Shown: positions 8,183 to 16,478, counted from the stretch's first letter. The stretch is DNA of 35,905 nucleotides from JBBQRS01 sp038214535 (GCA_038214535.1 JBBQRS010000046.1:1-35905); one strand, 5' to 3'. The notes: generated from the sequence alone by a model not told the origin. Made by a program: numbers and translations.

Positions 8183-10534
8183 ATGAACCCTCGGAGATCT
8201 GTTTTGTTGTTGGGAATACTTCTACTTTTGCCCAGCTTATTTTTGCCATCGGGAACGTCATTCGCATTCACTTCACCCCAGGAATCAACTCCGGTGACGT
8301 CAAGCGGGCCAACCGATCAGGATGCAACGCAGATTGGCTTGCCGACCGATCAGATCATCCTGAAGTACAAGACGCCACCCACAGTCGGAGATGTGATGCA
8401 TCCGGCAAGCGCAGATGAGATGCAGCGCTTGAGCGAGGCGGCGGGTGTTTCGCTCACGTATGTGCGAGAGATGTCGGGGGATGCGCAGGTACTGGGCCTC
8501 CCATCGAGCTTGCCACTGATAGAGGTCCAGGCGATCGCCGAACGTCTGAGCACACTCCCTGAAGTGGCGTACGCCGAACCGGACGCCATCATGACGCACA
8601 TGCTCACGCCGAATGATCCGAGATATGGCGACCAGTGGCACTACTTCGCGCCGGGCAGTGGACACTACGGGATCAATGCCCCGGCGGCCTGGGATATCAC
8701 CACCGGATCATCGAGTATCGTGGTGGCGGTGGTTGATACCGGCATCACCAACCATGCTGATCTGAGCGGTCGCACGGTTCCAGGATATGATTTCATCAGT
8801 GAAGTTGCGATCTCCAATGACGGGGACGGCCGCGACAGTAATCCCAGCGATCCAGGCGACTGGGTTGTGGCGAATGAATGCTATGCCGGTTCGTCTGCAT
8901 TCAACAGCTCCTGGCATGGCACCCACACAGCCGGTACGATCGGCGCCGCCAGCAACAACGGTGTGGGTGTGGCGGGCGTCAATTGGCAATCGAAGATCTT
9001 GCCTGTGCGCGTGTTGGGCAAGTGCGGTGGCACAACTTCGGACATCACAGATGGTATGCGGTGGGCGGCCGGCTTGTCGGTTCCAAGTGTGCCCAACAAT
9101 AGCAACGTCGCCAAGGTGCTGAATCTCAGTCTGGGCGGCAATGGCGCTTGCAGTATAACCTACCAGAACGCCGTCAACGCGATCGTCTCCGCCGGTTCAA
9201 CCGTCGTCGTCAGTGCCGGCAACAGCAATACCAACGCCAGTGGATTCCAACCGGGAAACTGCACGGGGGTCATTACGGTCGCTGCTACCAATCGGAATGG
9301 CTCACGCGCCTTCTATAGCAACTACGGAGCAATTGTGGAGATCAGTGCGCCGGGCGGCGAAGTGGCATACCCCGGCGACAGCAACGGGGTCCTCTCCACG
9401 CTAAACACGGGAACGCAAGGCCCGGGTGCAGATACTTACGCCTACTATCAGGGGACCAGCATGGCCGCCCCACACATAGCCGGCGTAGTATCCTTGATGC
9501 TTTCGCGCAATCCGACACTGACACCCACGCAGATTCTCAACCTCGTACAGAGCACTGTCACTAACTTCCCTGGCGGCAGCACGTGCAACACCTCGCTTTG
9601 CGGCAGCGGCATTGTGAATGCAGGCGCGGCGGTAGCGGCAGTCCCAACTGGCGTTACGAAAAAGACCTACTTACCGCTGGCGTCGAAGGGCGCCGCGACG
9701 AGCCTGGCAGCGCCCGTACTCAGCGCCATTAGCAATGGGGATGGGGACGGGAACTACAATGTCACGTGGAGCGCCGTAAGCGGGGCCATGTCGTATCTCT
9801 TGCAGGAAGATGACAATTCCGGATTCTCAAGTCCCGCCACGGCTTACAATGGCGCAAACACATCGTGGATGGCCAACGGTAAGCCAAACGGCATCTACTT
9901 TTATCGCGTCCAGGCTCTTGGCGGTGCAGGGAACAGCGGTTGGAGCAACACACAATCGGCAACCGTCAACATTGCGGCCGGCGACTTCGTGAATGGCGAC
10001 TTCGAACAGGGGACCACGGGGTGGACGGAATACTCATCACACGGCTGGGACGTCATTACACAGACTTTCCCCACCTCGATCACCGCGCACAGCGGCTCCT
10101 GGGCCGCCTGGTTGGGCGGTGAAAACGACGAAACCTCCTATATCGAGCAACGGGTAACGGTGCCGGCAACGCGCCCTTACTTGCGCTACTATCACTGGAT
10201 CGCCTCGGAAGATGCCTGCGGTTACGACAACGCCTATGTACTCGTCAACGGGTCAATTGTGAGCCAGTATGAACTGTGCGGCTCACAAGTCACGGGCGGC
10301 TGGGTCAACCGTAGCGTCAATCTGAATTCCTACGCCGGTCAGTCCATCTTGCTGCGCATTCGCGTCACTACTGACGGCTCGCTGAATAGCAACCTGCTTG
10401 TGGACGATGTATCGTTCCAATCCAGCGCATCAAGCGCCACGATTCCGGTTGCTTCAGATGGCGATCAGGGTGCCGAGGCCGCGAAGGCTACACTCCTGGA
10501 GAACCCTGCGAGCGCATCGCAGCCTGAGCAATAA
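8183..10534 (+). CDS. Secreted subtilisin-like serine protease (peptidase family S8)
   Basis: A 783-residue exported protease. Residues 1-28 are a signal peptide; a propeptide-like region (QIILKYKTPPTVGD to ALPEVAYAEPDA-type residues, about 50-145) follows, ending near MTHMLTPNDPRYGDQWH. The catalytic triad is visible: Asp185 in VAVVDTGI, His245 in HGTHTAG and Ser426 in GTSMAAPHIAG. After the catalytic domain comes a YLPLASK linker (about 496-502), a motif I associate with Chloroflexota extracellular proteins, then a fibronectin III-like domain (about 510-590) and a jelly-roll-type domain beginning NGDFEQGTTGWTEYS and ending LLVDDVSF. The start at 8183 is chosen because GGAAGGAGAG lies 8 bases upstream and the signal peptide follows directly; the open frame itself reaches back to 8030. 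Confidence 0.93.
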   Translation: MNPRRSVLLLGILLLLPSLFLPSGTSFAFTSPQESTPVTSSGPTDQDATQIGLPTDQIILKYKTPPTVGDVMHPASADEMQRLSEAAGVSLTYVREMSGDAQVLGLPSSLPLIEVQAIAERLSTLPEVAYAEPDAIMTHMLTPNDPRYGDQWHYFAPGSGHYGINAPAAWDITTGSSSIVVAVVDTGITNHADLSGRTVPGYDFISEVAISNDGDGRDSNPSDPGDWVVANECYAGSSAFNSSWHGTHTAGTIGAASNNGVGVAGVNWQSKILPVRVLGKCGGTTSDITDGMRWAAGLSVPSVPNNSNVAKVLNLSLGGNGACSITYQNAVNAIVSAGSTVVVSAGNSNTNASGFQPGNCTGVITVAATNRNGSRAFYSNYGAIVEISAPGGEVAYPGDSNGVLSTLNTGTQGPGADTYAYYQGTSMAAPHIAGVVSLMLSRNPTLTPTQILNLVQSTVTNFPGGSTCNTSLCGSGIVNAGAAVAAVPTGVTKKTYLPLASKGAATSLAAPVLSAISNGDGDGNYNVTWSAVSGAMSYLLQEDDNSGFSSPATAYNGANTSWMANGKPNGIYFYRVQALGGAGNSGWSNTQSATVNIAAGDFVNGDFEQGTTGWTEYSSHGWDVITQTFPTSITAHSGSWAAWLGGENDETSYIEQRVTVPATRPYLRYYHWIASEDACGYDNAYVLVNGSIVSQYELCGSQVTGGWVNRSVNLNSYAGQSILLRIRVTTDGSLNSNLLVDDVSFQSSASSATIPVASDGDQGAEAAKATLLENPASASQPEQ

Positions 10535-10584
10535 ACGCGTCGTGCGCCAGCCCGATACGCCGGCGCACTCATGATCTCAAGTTC

Positions 10585-10616
10585 ATATGAGGGCCGGGCG
10601 CGCCTGGCCCTCATAT
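10585..10616. terminator. Hairpin between convergent genes
   Basis: ATATGAGGGCC / GGCCCTCATAT, an 11-bp perfect stem (10585-10595 with 10606-10616) whose inner bases can pair further. It lies between the S8 protease stop and the stop of the convergent gene at 10627, so it could end transcription from both sides. No long T-run is present. Confidence 0.55.
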
Positions 10617-10626
10617 CGCGCTACCT

Positions 10627-11184
10627 TTACGGGCACTTCATCAGGACACCATTAAAGCCGCCCATCAGCGCATACGGCCCGCCGGTCTTGGGCATCTCGC
10701 CGCGCGCTACGAACATCGCGCGGATCATGTGATTCGGATAGACGCGCGCATCGCCCGCGCCCACCAACCAGCCCTCGACGTGACTTTCCGGGTTGCAGGC
10801 TTCTTGACCGAAAGGCGGGTGGTGCGTGCCGATCCGGTCGAACAGTTCGATGGCCCCGCGGAACATGATGCGCCCCGCAGGATTGCGAATCAAGAAGCGG
10901 CCGGTGAAATCAGCGAGGCCGTCACCGCGATGGACGACAGAACCGCGCGCTTCAAGCGTGCTGCCGTCGGGGATCAACTCAGGGTCCTGGTCGCAGGGCC
11001 GGCCCTCGCTTCCCAGCTTGATCTTTATAGATACGGAGCCGCGGTTCGTCGAGCCGGTGTCGCAGCGATACGGCGCGCCCAACTCCAGGGTGCGCTCTCC
11101 TTCGAATTTCTTGTGGACTTGCCACAAACAACATTGTGCAGTCGCATTCGGCCAGGGTAGGGTCGTCGTAGCAAATGGGCTCAT
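10627..11184 (-). CDS. Protein of unknown function
   Basis: A 185-residue protein that I do not recognise. It has no signal peptide and no obvious membrane segment. The central part (DFTGRFLIRNPAGRIMFRGAI, interrupted by a turn, then DRIGTHH and HVEGWLVGAGD) alternates polar and hydrophobic residues and suggests a beta-sheet or barrel fold. Six cysteines are present (two adjacent in QCCLW, the last one three residues from the end in LMKCP), which is unusual for a cytoplasmic protein of this size. It is very likely a real gene: AAGGAGG lies 6 bases before the ATG and a near-consensus promoter lies 135 bases upstream. It stands alone, convergent with the protease gene and downstream of metW. 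Confidence 0.75.
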   Translation of the reverse strand: MSPFATTTLPWPNATAQCCLWQVHKKFEGERTLELGAPYRCDTGSTNRGSVSIKIKLGSEGRPCDQDPELIPDGSTLEARGSVVHRGDGLADFTGRFLIRNPAGRIMFRGAIELFDRIGTHHPPFGQEACNPESHVEGWLVGAGDARVYPNHMIRAMFVARGEMPKTGGPYALMGGFNGVLMKCP

Positions 11185-11200
11185 GATGGGCCTCCTTCAC

Positions 11201-11220
11201 GCTCCCGACAACAGGGGAGC
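11201..11220 (-). other. Leader hairpin just upstream of the ribosome binding site
   Basis: On the minus strand GCTCCC-CTGTTGTC-GGGAGC forms a 6-bp stem ending four bases before the AAGGAGG of the unknown gene. The whole leader is about 135 bases and contains a second small stem (GCGCC/GGCGC). It may influence translation, but no known riboswitch class is recognised. Confidence 0.35.
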
Positions 11221-11325
11221 ATCCGCAGGCTGGCAGCAGTGGATTGAACAACGCGCCTCACACGGCGCAGGCGACCGGCGAAGCAAGTGCAGGACGATCC
11301 GTACCAAATGCCTGTCTTCAATACT

Positions 11326-11354
11326 ATACTACTACGGTACAAAGCTGGTGTCAA
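11326..11354 (-). promoter_or_regulatory. Sigma70-type promoter of the unknown gene
   Basis: Minus strand TTGACA (11354-11349), 17-base spacer, TAGTAT (11331-11326). The -35 lies 5 bases downstream of the metW stop, so this gene has its own start even though it follows the methionine operon on the same strand. Confidence 0.65.
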
Positions 11355-11358
11355 TAGC

Positions 11359-11982
11359 CTACGAGGAAGAAGGAGCCTTTTGCCCGCGTTCGAGGACGAA
11401 AACGCCGGTGGTAGACATCAGGTTGGTGAATTTAAAGATGCGCGCCTGGCGTTGGCCGGAGAGATAGGCCTGTTGTGTAATGCTGATATTCGCCCGCCGG
11501 CAGAAACCCGCAAAATCGGTGATGGTGAACGCCTGCCAACGCGGCGTATCATACCACGCCTGCTGCAAATCGCGCGGCTGAGGAATCCGCCCCGAGTAGA
11601 GCAATTCCAGGCGATGTCGCCAGTAGCCCCAGTTCGGAAAGCTTACCACGACGCGCTCCGCCACGCGCAGCATCTCACTCAAGATCATGCCCGGATCGTC
11701 CAAGAAGGGCAGGGTCTGGCTCAACACGGCGAAGTCGAAGCTGGCCGCGGGATAATCCGCCAGCCCCTCGGCCAGATCGCCTTGCCGCACGCTGAGACCC
11801 CGCCGCACGCAGGCCAACACGCCCGCCTCACTGAGCTCGATCCCCCGGCCGGAAACCTGCTTCTCGTCCACCAGGTAATGCAACAACTCGCCATCGCCGC
11901 AACCCAGATCCAGCACGCGGCTTCCCGATGGGATGAAACCCGCAATAATCCGTAAATCCGGCCTCAAGTCGCCGATAGGCAT
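11359..11982 (-). CDS. metW: Methionine biosynthesis protein MetW
   Basis: A 207-residue class I SAM-dependent methyltransferase-fold protein. It begins RPDLRIIAGFIPSGSRVLDLGCGDGELL (SAM motif I, GCGDG at about 27-31), then GIELSEAGVLACVRRGLSVRQGDL and the MetW-typical SFPNWGYWRHRLELLYSGRIP and WYDTPNI-like WYDTPRWQAFTITDF. In many bacteria MetW is encoded beside MetX and supports homoserine O-acetylation or methionine synthesis; the exact chemistry is not settled. It is the third gene of the metY-metX-metW operon, 46 bases after metX, with CGGAG seven bases before the ATG. Confidence 0.92.
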   Translation of the reverse strand: MPIGDLRPDLRIIAGFIPSGSRVLDLGCGDGELLHYLVDEKQVSGRGIELSEAGVLACVRRGLSVRQGDLAEGLADYPAASFDFAVLSQTLPFLDDPGMILSEMLRVAERVVVSFPNWGYWRHRLELLYSGRIPQPRDLQQAWYDTPRWQAFTITDFAGFCRRANISITQQAYLSGQRQARIFKFTNLMSTTGVFVLERGQKAPSSS

Positions 11983-12028
11983 AAGCCGCTCCGGTGGATA
12001 GATAAACCAAACTGCGCCGAACGCCCCC

Positions 12029-13177
12029 TCATGACGTAAGGACGCCCTCTTCGCGCGCCACGCGATCCATGAAACTCGAGATCAGGCCCGTCATCGTTTC
12101 CACTTCCAGCAGGAACGCGTCGTGCCCCCAGGCGCTCAGAATATCAAGATACGTCACGTCCGCACCGGCAGCAGTCAGGGCGCTCACCAGCTCCTTGCTG
12201 TGATACGACGGGTAGAGCCAGTCACTGGTGAAGCTGACCACCAGGAACTTGAGCGCGGCCGAATACTTGAACGCCGCCGTCAGCCCATCGGGCGTGCCCA
12301 GATCGAAGTAATCCATCGCTTTGGTGACGTAGAGGAACGAGTTCGCGTCGAAGCGCTGGGTGAAACTCGCGCCCTGATAGCGCAGATAGCTTTCGATCTG
12401 AAACTCGGTGTTGAACTCGTAACCGAACCGTTCCTTGTTTTGCAGCCGCCGGCCAAACTTCTGATGCATGGACTGCTCGCTGAGGTAGGTGATGTGCCCC
12501 ACCATACGCGCCACCGCCAGCCCGGCATCCGGCCGATGTCCGTTGGCGTAGTAGTCGCCGTTCTGCCAGTTAGGGTCAGCGTAAATCGCCTGACGCGCTA
12601 CCTCGCTGAACGCAATCAACATCGGGCTGGAGCGCGCCGTCGTTGCCAGCGGAATCGCGGCGGCCAGGCGCTCGGGGTGTCGGGCGGCCCACTCCAACAC
12701 CTGCATCCCCCCCATAGACCCGCCCGCCGCGCACAGCAACCGCTCGATGCCCAGGTGGTCCATCAACGCCATCTGCGCGCGCACCATGTCGCCGATGGTG
12801 ACCACGGGGAAATGCAAGGCGTAGGGCTGCCCCGTTGCCGGGTCAACGTTGCCCGGCCCGCTCGAACCATAGCAGCCGCCCAGCACATTGGAGCAGATCA
12901 CGAAGAACCGATCCGTGTCGAACGCCTTGCCCGGCCCGATGCAATCGTCCCACCAACCGCGCCGCCCCTGATCGTCGAGGCCGGCCGCGTGCGCGCCGCC
13001 GCTCAGGGCGTGCGTAATCAACACGGCGTTTGAACGATCGTTGTTAAGTTCCCCGTAGGTTTCGTAAGCAACCGTCACAGGGCTGAGCGTCGCCCCGCTT
13101 TCCAGCACGAACGGCGCATCCTGAGCCAACGTAAAACTCTGTGGCTGCACCACGCCAACCGATCCCTGTTCCTTCAT
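12029..13177 (-). CDS. metX: Homoserine O-acetyltransferase (MetX family)
   Basis: A 382-residue alpha/beta-hydrolase-fold acyltransferase that activates the hydroxyl of L-homoserine with acetyl-CoA for direct sulfhydrylation. Seen in the sequence: LITHALSGGAHAAG, WWDD-IGPGKAFDTDRFFVICSN-LGGCYGSSGP, the nucleophile elbow GGSMGGMQ with Ser154, Asp319 in SFTSDWLYP and His352 in WGHDAFL. Together these are the triad of the family. The frame extends to a GTG at 13201, but ATG 13177 is preferred, with GGAAGA about six bases upstream. Acetyl versus succinyl specificity cannot be proven by eye, but the partner MetY gene argues for acetyl. The spacer to metY (79 bases) holds an inverted repeat. Confidence 0.93.
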   Translation of the reverse strand: MKEQGSVGVVQPQSFTLAQDAPFVLESGATLSPVTVAYETYGELNNDRSNAVLITHALSGGAHAAGLDDQGRRGWWDDCIGPGKAFDTDRFFVICSNVLGGCYGSSGPGNVDPATGQPYALHFPVVTIGDMVRAQMALMDHLGIERLLCAAGGSMGGMQVLEWAARHPERLAAAIPLATTARSSPMLIAFSEVARQAIYADPNWQNGDYYANGHRPDAGLAVARMVGHITYLSEQSMHQKFGRRLQNKERFGYEFNTEFQIESYLRYQGASFTQRFDANSFLYVTKAMDYFDLGTPDGLTAAFKYSAALKFLVVSFTSDWLYPSYHSKELVSALTAAGADVTYLDILSAWGHDAFLLEVETMTGLISSFMDRVAREEGVLTS

Positions 13178-13196
13178 CACGTCTTCCGCGCCTTTC

Positions 13197-13245
13197 GCCA
13201 CGAATTACACGAATCAACGATGACGGCATCCGTGCAATTCGTGGC
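13197..13245. repeat. Intergenic inverted repeat, CACGAAT type
   Basis: GCCACGAATTACAC (13197-13210) and GTGCAATTCGTGGC (13232-13245) pair with one mismatch in 14. The left arm contains CACGAAT twice with a 9-base period. It lies in the metY-metX spacer and follows the same layout as the other palindromes of this window. Confidence 0.65.
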
Positions 13246-13256
13246 CGTATGCCGGA

Positions 13257-14549
13257 TCAGGCGGCTTGCGCCAACGCCTGTTCCAGATCCCAGAGAATAT
13301 CCTCGATATCTTCCAGCCCGATGCTCAGGCGCACGAAATCGGCGGTGACGCCTGCGCCGTCCATCTCTTCCTCGCTGAGCTGGCTGTGCGTCGTGCTGGC
13401 GGGGTGAATCGCCAGGCTCTTGGCATCGCCGACGTTCGCAAGATGGCTGAAAAGTTGCAGGCTTTCGATGAACTTCCGGCCCGCGGCGACCCCGCCCTTG
13501 ATGCCGAACCCCATGATCGCGCCCGGCCCCTTCGGGAAGTAGCGCTGTGCCCGCTCGTAATCGGGATGCGACGCCAACCCCGGATACTTCACCCAGGAGA
13601 CGCTGGGATGGCCCGCCAGATACTCGGCCACCTGTCGCGCGTTGCTCACGTGGCGATCCATCCGCAGGCTCAGCGTTTCGATGCCCTGCAAGGTCTGCCA
13701 GCTATTGAATGGGGCCTGGCACGCGCCGATGTCACGCAGCACCTGCACGCGCGCCTTGATGGCGAACGGCGGCAGCCCCATGCCGACCAGGTCCGCGTAC
13801 ACCAGCCCGTGATAGCTGGGGTCGGGCGTCGTGAAGTTGGCAAAGCGGCCGCTCGTCCAGTCGAAGTTACCGCCGTCAACGATGGCCCCGCCAATCGTCG
13901 TGCCGTGCCCCGCGAGGAACTTCGTCGTGCTATAGGTGACGATGTGTGCGCCCCACTCGAAGGGCCGGAACAGATAGGGCGTGGCGAAGGTATTGTCAAT
14001 CATCACCGGAATATTGTACTTCTTCGAGACCGCGGTGACTTCCTCGAACGGGAAGACGGCAATATCGGGGTTGCCCAGCGTCTCACCGTAGATGATCTTC
14101 GTGTTGGGTCGGACGGCCTTCTCGAAGTTGGCTGGGGCGGACGGGTCCACCAGCGTGACCTCGATGCCCAGGCGGGGGAAGGTGTAGTTGAACTGGTTAT
14201 ACGTGCCGCCATATAGGTGCGAACTGCTGATGATGTGGTCGCCCGCCTCGCAGAGCGCCAGGATCGCCATCGTCTGCGCCGCGTGCCCGCTCGCAGCCGC
14301 CACCGCGCCGACGCCGCCGTCCAGGTCCGCCAACCGTTGCTCCAGTACGTCGGTGGTCGGGTTCATGATGCGGGTGTAGATGTTGCCCAACTCCTTCAGG
14401 GCAAACAAGTTCGCGGCGTGTTCCGTGTCGCGAAACTGATAGCTCGTCGTCTGATATATCGGTACGGCGCGGCTGCCTGTGACGGGGTCGGGCTGTTGGC
14501 CCGCATGCAACTGCCGTGTGGTGAAGCCGAATTGACGTTCAGGTGACAT
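13257..14549 (-). CDS. metY: O-acetylhomoserine sulfhydrylase (homocysteine synthase)
   Basis: A 430-residue Cys/Met-metabolism PLP enzyme that converts O-acetylhomoserine and sulfide to homocysteine. Family marks: TRQLHAGQQPDPVTGSRAVPIYQTTSY, YTRIMNPTTDVLEQRLADLDGG, ASGHAAQT, GGTYNQF, VMIDNTFATPYL and the PLP lysine at about 210 in YSTTKFLAGHGTTIGG. The length and the GTYN and GHGTTIGG stretches fit MetY rather than cystathionine gamma-synthase. The frame is open for 53 more codons upstream, but MSPERQFGF at 14549 is the start: GGAGGG precedes it and the extension covers the riboswitch terminator. It is the first gene of the operon and is under SAM riboswitch control. Confidence 0.94.
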   Translation of the reverse strand: MSPERQFGFTTRQLHAGQQPDPVTGSRAVPIYQTTSYQFRDTEHAANLFALKELGNIYTRIMNPTTDVLEQRLADLDGGVGAVAAASGHAAQTMAILALCEAGDHIISSSHLYGGTYNQFNYTFPRLGIEVTLVDPSAPANFEKAVRPNTKIIYGETLGNPDIAVFPFEEVTAVSKKYNIPVMIDNTFATPYLFRPFEWGAHIVTYSTTKFLAGHGTTIGGAIVDGGNFDWTSGRFANFTTPDPSYHGLVYADLVGMGLPPFAIKARVQVLRDIGACQAPFNSWQTLQGIETLSLRMDRHVSNARQVAEYLAGHPSVSWVKYPGLASHPDYERAQRYFPKGPGAIMGFGIKGGVAAGRKFIESLQLFSHLANVGDAKSLAIHPASTTHSQLSEEEMDGAGVTADFVRLSIGLEDIEDILWDLEQALAQAA

Positions 14550-14620
14550 ATGATCTAACCCTCCAGGTTGGATGTTGCGTGACACAAGCCGCACGCCGGC
14601 TCCAGGGTGAAGGGACTTGC

Positions 14621-14653
14621 AATAAAACACCCCCTCATCATGAGATGAGAGGG
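14621..14653 (-). terminator. Riboswitch-controlled intrinsic terminator
   Basis: On the minus strand CCCTCTCATC-TCAT-GATGAGGGGG forms a 10-bp stem (one G-T pair) followed by TGTTTTATT. It lies 72 bases upstream of metY. Its left arm can instead pair with the P1 3' strand of the SAM riboswitch (GATGAGAGG, nine perfect pairs), giving the antiterminator. Confidence 0.88.
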
Positions 14654-14741
14654 CATCGAGTGATACGATGAACCGCAACTTCCTGCACTGGCAGGCCCGA
14701 ATCCCCACTACGAGGGTCGGACGCGGGTCGCTGCGACGGGC

Positions 14742-14919
14742 CTCTCATCTTCCAGATCAAATCTGCCGGAATTGGCACCTTGAGCTTCCCTGCGGAAGAC
14801 GATCCGGCGCTCCTTGCACGTGTTCATCACTGAATCGTTGCGCAGGAACACCCATCCGCCGGCAGGCCCAGGTTGTCGAGGCTTCACAGGGCCGGTCCCT
14901 CTGCCTCTCTGGATAAGAG
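14742..14919 (-). promoter_or_regulatory. SAM-I (S-box) riboswitch aptamer
   Basis: Read on the minus strand, the conserved S-box elements occur in order: CTCTTATC-CAGAG-AGGCAGAGGGA, GGCCCTGTGAAGCC, CGACAACCTGGGC, then after a variable stem GGTGCCAATTCCGGCAG and the closing GATGAGAG. The 5' CTCTTATC (14919-14912) and 3' GATGAGAG (14749-14742) make an 8-bp P1 helix with one G-T pair. SAM binding would stabilise P1, free the terminator arm downstream and shut off metY-metX-metW. The rest of the 14550-14971 gap holds the terminator and the promoter; no protein gene is present. Confidence 0.95.
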
Positions 14920-14946
14920 TGATTGGGTTATTCAGTTGTGAGGGAC

Positions 14947-14975
14947 GTTATAACAGCATCATCGCCGCTTGTCAA
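14947..14975 (-). promoter_or_regulatory. Promoter of the metY-metX-metW operon
   Basis: Minus strand TTGACA (14975-14970), exactly 17 bases, TATAAC (14952-14947). The start would fall near 14940, about 20 bases before the riboswitch. The -35 overlaps the last codon of the upstream flavodoxin-like gene. Confidence 0.75.
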
Positions 14976-15523
14976 GTCGTATCCCGAATCATCGCCTCAC
15001 CTGCTGCGCGGATAGCCGAGAGTTTATACGCGCGACTCCATCGGTTCACGGGGATCAAATCCCAGGTGCGTGCCCGCACATGCTGCATCCAACGCTCCAT
15101 ACTTCCCAGACAAGTGATCATGCCGCCCCCGCTGCCGCCCGCCGCCGCCACCGCCAGTACGGGCTTACCGGCCAATCCGCTCTCGTCGTCGCGCGAGGCT
15201 TCGCACCTACGCAAGCGGTCGGTAAACGCCTTGGCGGATTCGCTCATCTCACCCCAGTACACCGGCGTCACCAGCACATAGCCATCCGCCGCGAGCACGC
15301 GCGCGTGCAGCGCCTGGAATCCATCTTCGACTTGGCAAACGTGCTCGTTCAGACAGGTCCCCCAACCATTATCACACTGCTGACATACCCCCACCTCCAA
15401 CTCGGTGAGACGCGCCTCCTCAACCTCAGCACTCGCCAAATGCAGTCCTTCGACCGCAGCATGCGCGCACGCTGCCGTTAGCCCATCCGTATTTGGGCTG
15501 GCGCTGATAACCAAAACTTTCAT
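14972..15523 (-). CDS. Flavodoxin-like NAD(P)H-dependent FMN reductase family protein
   Basis: A 183-residue flavodoxin-fold protein: MKVLVISASPNTDGLTAACA is the phosphate-binding N-terminal loop of FMN reductases, and VLVTPVYWGEMSESAKAFTDRLRRC is the second flavin-contact region. Between them a Cys cluster C-QQ-C-DNGWGT-C-LNEHV-C resembles the variant with metal- or cluster-binding cysteines found in iron-sulfur flavoproteins. A Gly-rich AAAGGSGGG follows. Start ATG 15523 is set by GGAGGAAAG just upstream; the frame runs further but the extension overlaps the upstream gene. It lies 31 bases after the epimerase gene on the same strand, so it is probably co-transcribed with the epimerase and the URO-D-fold gene. 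The substrate is unknown. Confidence 0.85.
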   Translation of the reverse strand: MKVLVISASPNTDGLTAACAHAAVEGLHLASAEVEEARLTELEVGVCQQCDNGWGTCLNEHVCQVEDGFQALHARVLAADGYVLVTPVYWGEMSESAKAFTDRLRRCEASRDDESGLAGKPVLAVAAAGGSGGGMITCLGSMERWMQHVRARTWDLIPVNRWSRAYKLSAIRAAGEAMIRDTT

Positions 15524-15554
15524 CTTTCCTCCGTATTCTGCCCTCCATCCGGCA

Positions 15555-16394
15555 CTAGAGACCGAACGACAGGCCCGCACGCTCAGCCACGCCTACTACG
15601 TATTCACGCGCCGGCGCATATTCTTCCTGCGGCAAATGCTCCAGCATCACCGGGATGTCGCGCGCCAGCCGGCTGACTTCCCGCAGATAGGTCGTATAGT
15701 CCAGATTCCCAGTTCCGGGCCGCGCCTCCTCCAGATGAACCGTCAGCTCCGGTCGCATCACGATGTCCTTGGCATGGCACGACACGATGCGCGGGCCGAG
15801 CAGCCGGAAACACTCGCGCAGGAACGCTCCGGTATCATAGTAGCGGGCCGGGCAGTTGATCATATTCACAGGGTCAAGGTGGACGGCACACATCGGCCGA
15901 TCCACCGCCTCGATCAGCCGCAGATAGCTCTCCGGGCTGTCGGGGATAGCCCACGGCATCGTCTCGATAGTGTAATATGCCCGCCTGGGCTTCACCGCGT
16001 CGAGGATGTGGCGCACGTTCTGCACCGTCAGTTCGAACGCCTCATCCGAAAGGTCATGGGGGTGTGGCCCGTCCCACTTGGCGGGGTTGAACGAACCCGC
16101 AATGTTGACACAACACACCGCGCCATATGCCTCGGCCAGCGCCAGCCCGCGCACGTTTGCCTCCAAGTTCGCCGCGCGCTTTACGGGATCGGGGTCCAAC
16201 ATGTTGTTCCACACGCCGACCTCCGCCAGCATCACGTCGTGGCGGGCAAACGCCTCGCGGATCGCGCGGATACGCTCCGGCGCATCCAGCGACGCAGGCG
16301 GACAGACCGCCGCGTTGTACCCCGCGTCCACGTATGCCCGCGCCATCTCCTCCGGTTCATCCGTAGCCAGTTGCAGCCCCACACCAATCCGCAT
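15555..16394 (-). CDS. Sugar phosphate isomerase/epimerase (xylose isomerase-like TIM barrel)
   Basis: A 279-residue AP-endonuclease-2/xylose-isomerase-like TIM barrel. Recognisable strands and metal-ligand positions: MRIGVGLQL at the start, MLAEVGVWNNMLDPDP, YYTIETMPWA (Glu ligand), CAVHLDPVNM (His-x-Asp), IVSCHAKDIVM (His) and a late VMLEHLP (Glu). AGGAGG lies five bases before ATG 16394; an ATG at 16397 is too close to it. It sits between the URO-D-fold gene and the flavodoxin-like gene. Proteins of this family act on sugars, inositols or hydroxypyruvate; substrate cannot be told. A second, distinct member lies at 22378-23208. Confidence 0.88.
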   Translation of the reverse strand: MRIGVGLQLATDEPEEMARAYVDAGYNAAVCPPASLDAPERIRAIREAFARHDVMLAEVGVWNNMLDPDPVKRAANLEANVRGLALAEAYGAVCCVNIAGSFNPAKWDGPHPHDLSDEAFELTVQNVRHILDAVKPRRAYYTIETMPWAIPDSPESYLRLIEAVDRPMCAVHLDPVNMINCPARYYDTGAFLRECFRLLGPRIVSCHAKDIVMRPELTVHLEEARPGTGNLDYTTYLREVSRLARDIPVMLEHLPQEEYAPAREYVVGVAERAGLSFGL

Positions 16395-16410
16395 CATGTC
16401 CTCCTATATG

Positions 16411-16478
16411 CCACCACGAAGGAACGAAGAAACGAAGAATGATAATTAAAAACTTCGTGTCTTCGTGTCTTCGTGGTG
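16411..16478. repeat. Palindromic repeat, GAAG type, overlapping a gene end
   Basis: CACCACGAAGGAACGAAGAAACGAAG-like left arm (16412-16437) pairs with 16453-16478 at 23 of 26 positions. Each arm is three units of CGAAG with an 8-base period; the loop (16438-16452) is A/T-rich. The right arm encodes the last residues of the URO-D-fold protein and the loop supplies its stop codon. Confidence 0.8.

Noticed and set aside
12122..13033. A 303-codon open frame opposite metX, and similar long frames opposite other genes (for example 15405-16442 and 13266-14216)
   Set aside because: They mirror strongly recognised genes on the other strand, are Arg/His/Pro-rich without domains, and result from high GC content.
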